From: Pseudomonadota bacterium | GTDB lineage: Bacteria; Pseudomonadota; Alphaproteobacteria; Rhizobiales; Kaistiaceae | DNA: 9,725 nucleotides | NCBI GenBank assembly: GCA_023392225.1 | Contig: JAEVZM010000056.1 | Span: 1 to 9,725, forward strand | Direction of reading: 5' to 3' | Program-made: the position numbers and the translations under genes | Part shown: piece after piece, positions 9,087-9,725 of the stretch | Numbering within the stretch: the first letter of the stretch is position 1 | Layout of the letters: every line of letters starts with the position of its first letter | The notes under the pieces: model-generated | What the model saw: the letters and a program-made list of their open reading frames with translations, nothing else | Told to the model about the DNA's origin: nothing | Databases searched by the model: none

Positions 9087-9725
9087 TCAGGCTCTGCCCG
9101 ACGGCTCCGGCCCTGTCGGGATCATCGCCGCGACCTGCCGGTCCTCCGCGCGATCGCTCTCCCGAAGGCCCGCGGCGACGCCGCGCCTGTCCGCCTCGGA
9201 GCGGTTCTGGCTCATCTTCCGCTTTCCCTCGAGCCGGGCGATCGGCAACCGCACGCCGACGATACCCTTCAGCTGGGCCGCGATGAACGGCTCGGGGGCA
9301 TCGCTCACCGACCAAGGCGTCTGGCGGCCGCTCTCGTGACGATCGGTCAGCCGCGTCACGACGTCGTGCAGCCGCTCCGGGTCGTGGAAGAACTCGACCG
9401 GCCCATAGGCATGAACGGCAACGTAGTTCCAGGTGGGGACGACCTTCCCGTGCTCCCGCTTCGCGGCGTACCAGGAGGGCGTCACATAGGCCTCGGGTCC
9501 CGAGAGGATCGCGAGCGCCTCTCCTGTCGGGGGTGCGCCCCATTGCCCGTTGGCCCGGGCGATGTGTCCGTAGAGAACGCCACTCTCCCCTTCCGCCGCC
9601 TTGAGGATGAGGGGCAGGTGCGTGGCGAGGAGTCCGTCGGCGGTCGCGGTGATCAGGAGCGACAGGCGCGCCTCGCGCATGATCTGGCGAAGCGCATCCT
9701 GGTCATCCTCGCGGAAGGCGGGCGG
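9087..9725 (-). CDS. paiB: PaiB-like FMN-binding split-barrel protein (5'-partial)
   Basis: A PaiB-family protein, named after the Bacillus negative regulator of sporulation and degradative-enzyme genes; most members have only a predicted flavin-binding fold. The 212 visible residues cover almost all of it. Reading past the internal Met at 9680 to the window edge gives PPAFREDDQDALRQI before MREARLSL, which matches the family N-terminus (MYxPxxFxxxD), so only about three residues are missing. Landmarks are THLPLIL, GHIARANGQW, GPEAYVTPSWYAAKRE, GKVVPTWNYVAVHA, LTDRHE, PWSVSDAP, a LEGKRKMSQNR core and the C-terminal ADRRGVAAGL. It is convergent with the HxlR gene, 89 bases away. No link to its neighbours beyond proximity can be shown, and whether it binds DNA or is an FMN/heme-type enzyme is open. 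Confidence 0.92.
   Translation of the reverse strand, partial: PPAFREDDQDALRQIMREARLSLLITATADGLLATHLPLILKAAEGESGVLYGHIARANGQWGAPPTGEALAILSGPEAYVTPSWYAAKREHGKVVPTWNYVAVHAYGPVEFFHDPERLHDVVTRLTDRHESGRQTPWSVSDAPEPFIAAQLKGIVGVRLPIARLEGKRKMSQNRSEADRRGVAAGLRESDRAEDRQVAAMIPTGPEPSGRA

Noticed and set aside
9097..9120. An inverted repeat CCCGAC / GTCGGG with an inner GGC/GCC pairing that could fold as a hairpin near the 3' end of the PaiB-like gene.
   Set aside because: It lies inside the coding region before the stop, has a two-base bulge and is not followed by a T-run on either strand, so it does not support a terminator call.

Overview
The window is very GC-rich, densely coded DNA and looks like chromosomal sequence from an alphaproteobacterium, most likely of the Rhodospirillales/Azospirillum type. 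That placement is an inference from base composition, protein style and gene order, not from a marker gene. There are eight protein genes, no RNA genes, no mobile elements and no gene-free stretch longer than about 100 bases.

Region 1 (bases 2-6589, + strand) is a tightly packed chemosensory operon cut at its 5' side. It holds the C-terminal part of a CheA-REC hybrid kinase, a complete CheB methylesterase, an 862-residue hybrid histidine kinase (REC-GAF-PAS-HisKA-HATPase-REC) and a 393-residue REC-EAL protein with a complete cyclic-di-GMP phosphodiesterase active site. The first three genes are joined by ATGA stop/start overlaps. The layout resembles the developmental Che3 system of Rhodospirillum centenum (CheA3, CheB3, CheS3, CheY3). 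Here, however, the gene after the CheS3-like kinase encodes a RocR-like phosphodiesterase. The likely logic is: receptor array -> CheA-REC -> N-terminal receiver of the second kinase -> phosphorylation state of the REC-EAL protein -> c-di-GMP level. The four genes carry five receiver domains, and the window contains no stand-alone CheY.

Region 2 (6609-8997) is an electrophile/redox-type module. On the - strand an Old Yellow Enzyme-type ene reductase is followed 45 bases later by a carbon-nitrogen hydrolase (nitrilase superfamily). Divergent from them is a small HxlR-family regulator. The 100-base divergent gap holds a plausible regulator promoter (TAGACA-17-TATTAG) overlapped by a GGCTC-N13-GAGCC dyad, a candidate operator. 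The hydrolase meets the REC-EAL gene tail to tail, 19 bases apart.

Region 3 (9087-9725, - strand) is a PaiB-like FMN-binding split-barrel protein running off the right edge. Only about three N-terminal residues appear to be missing.
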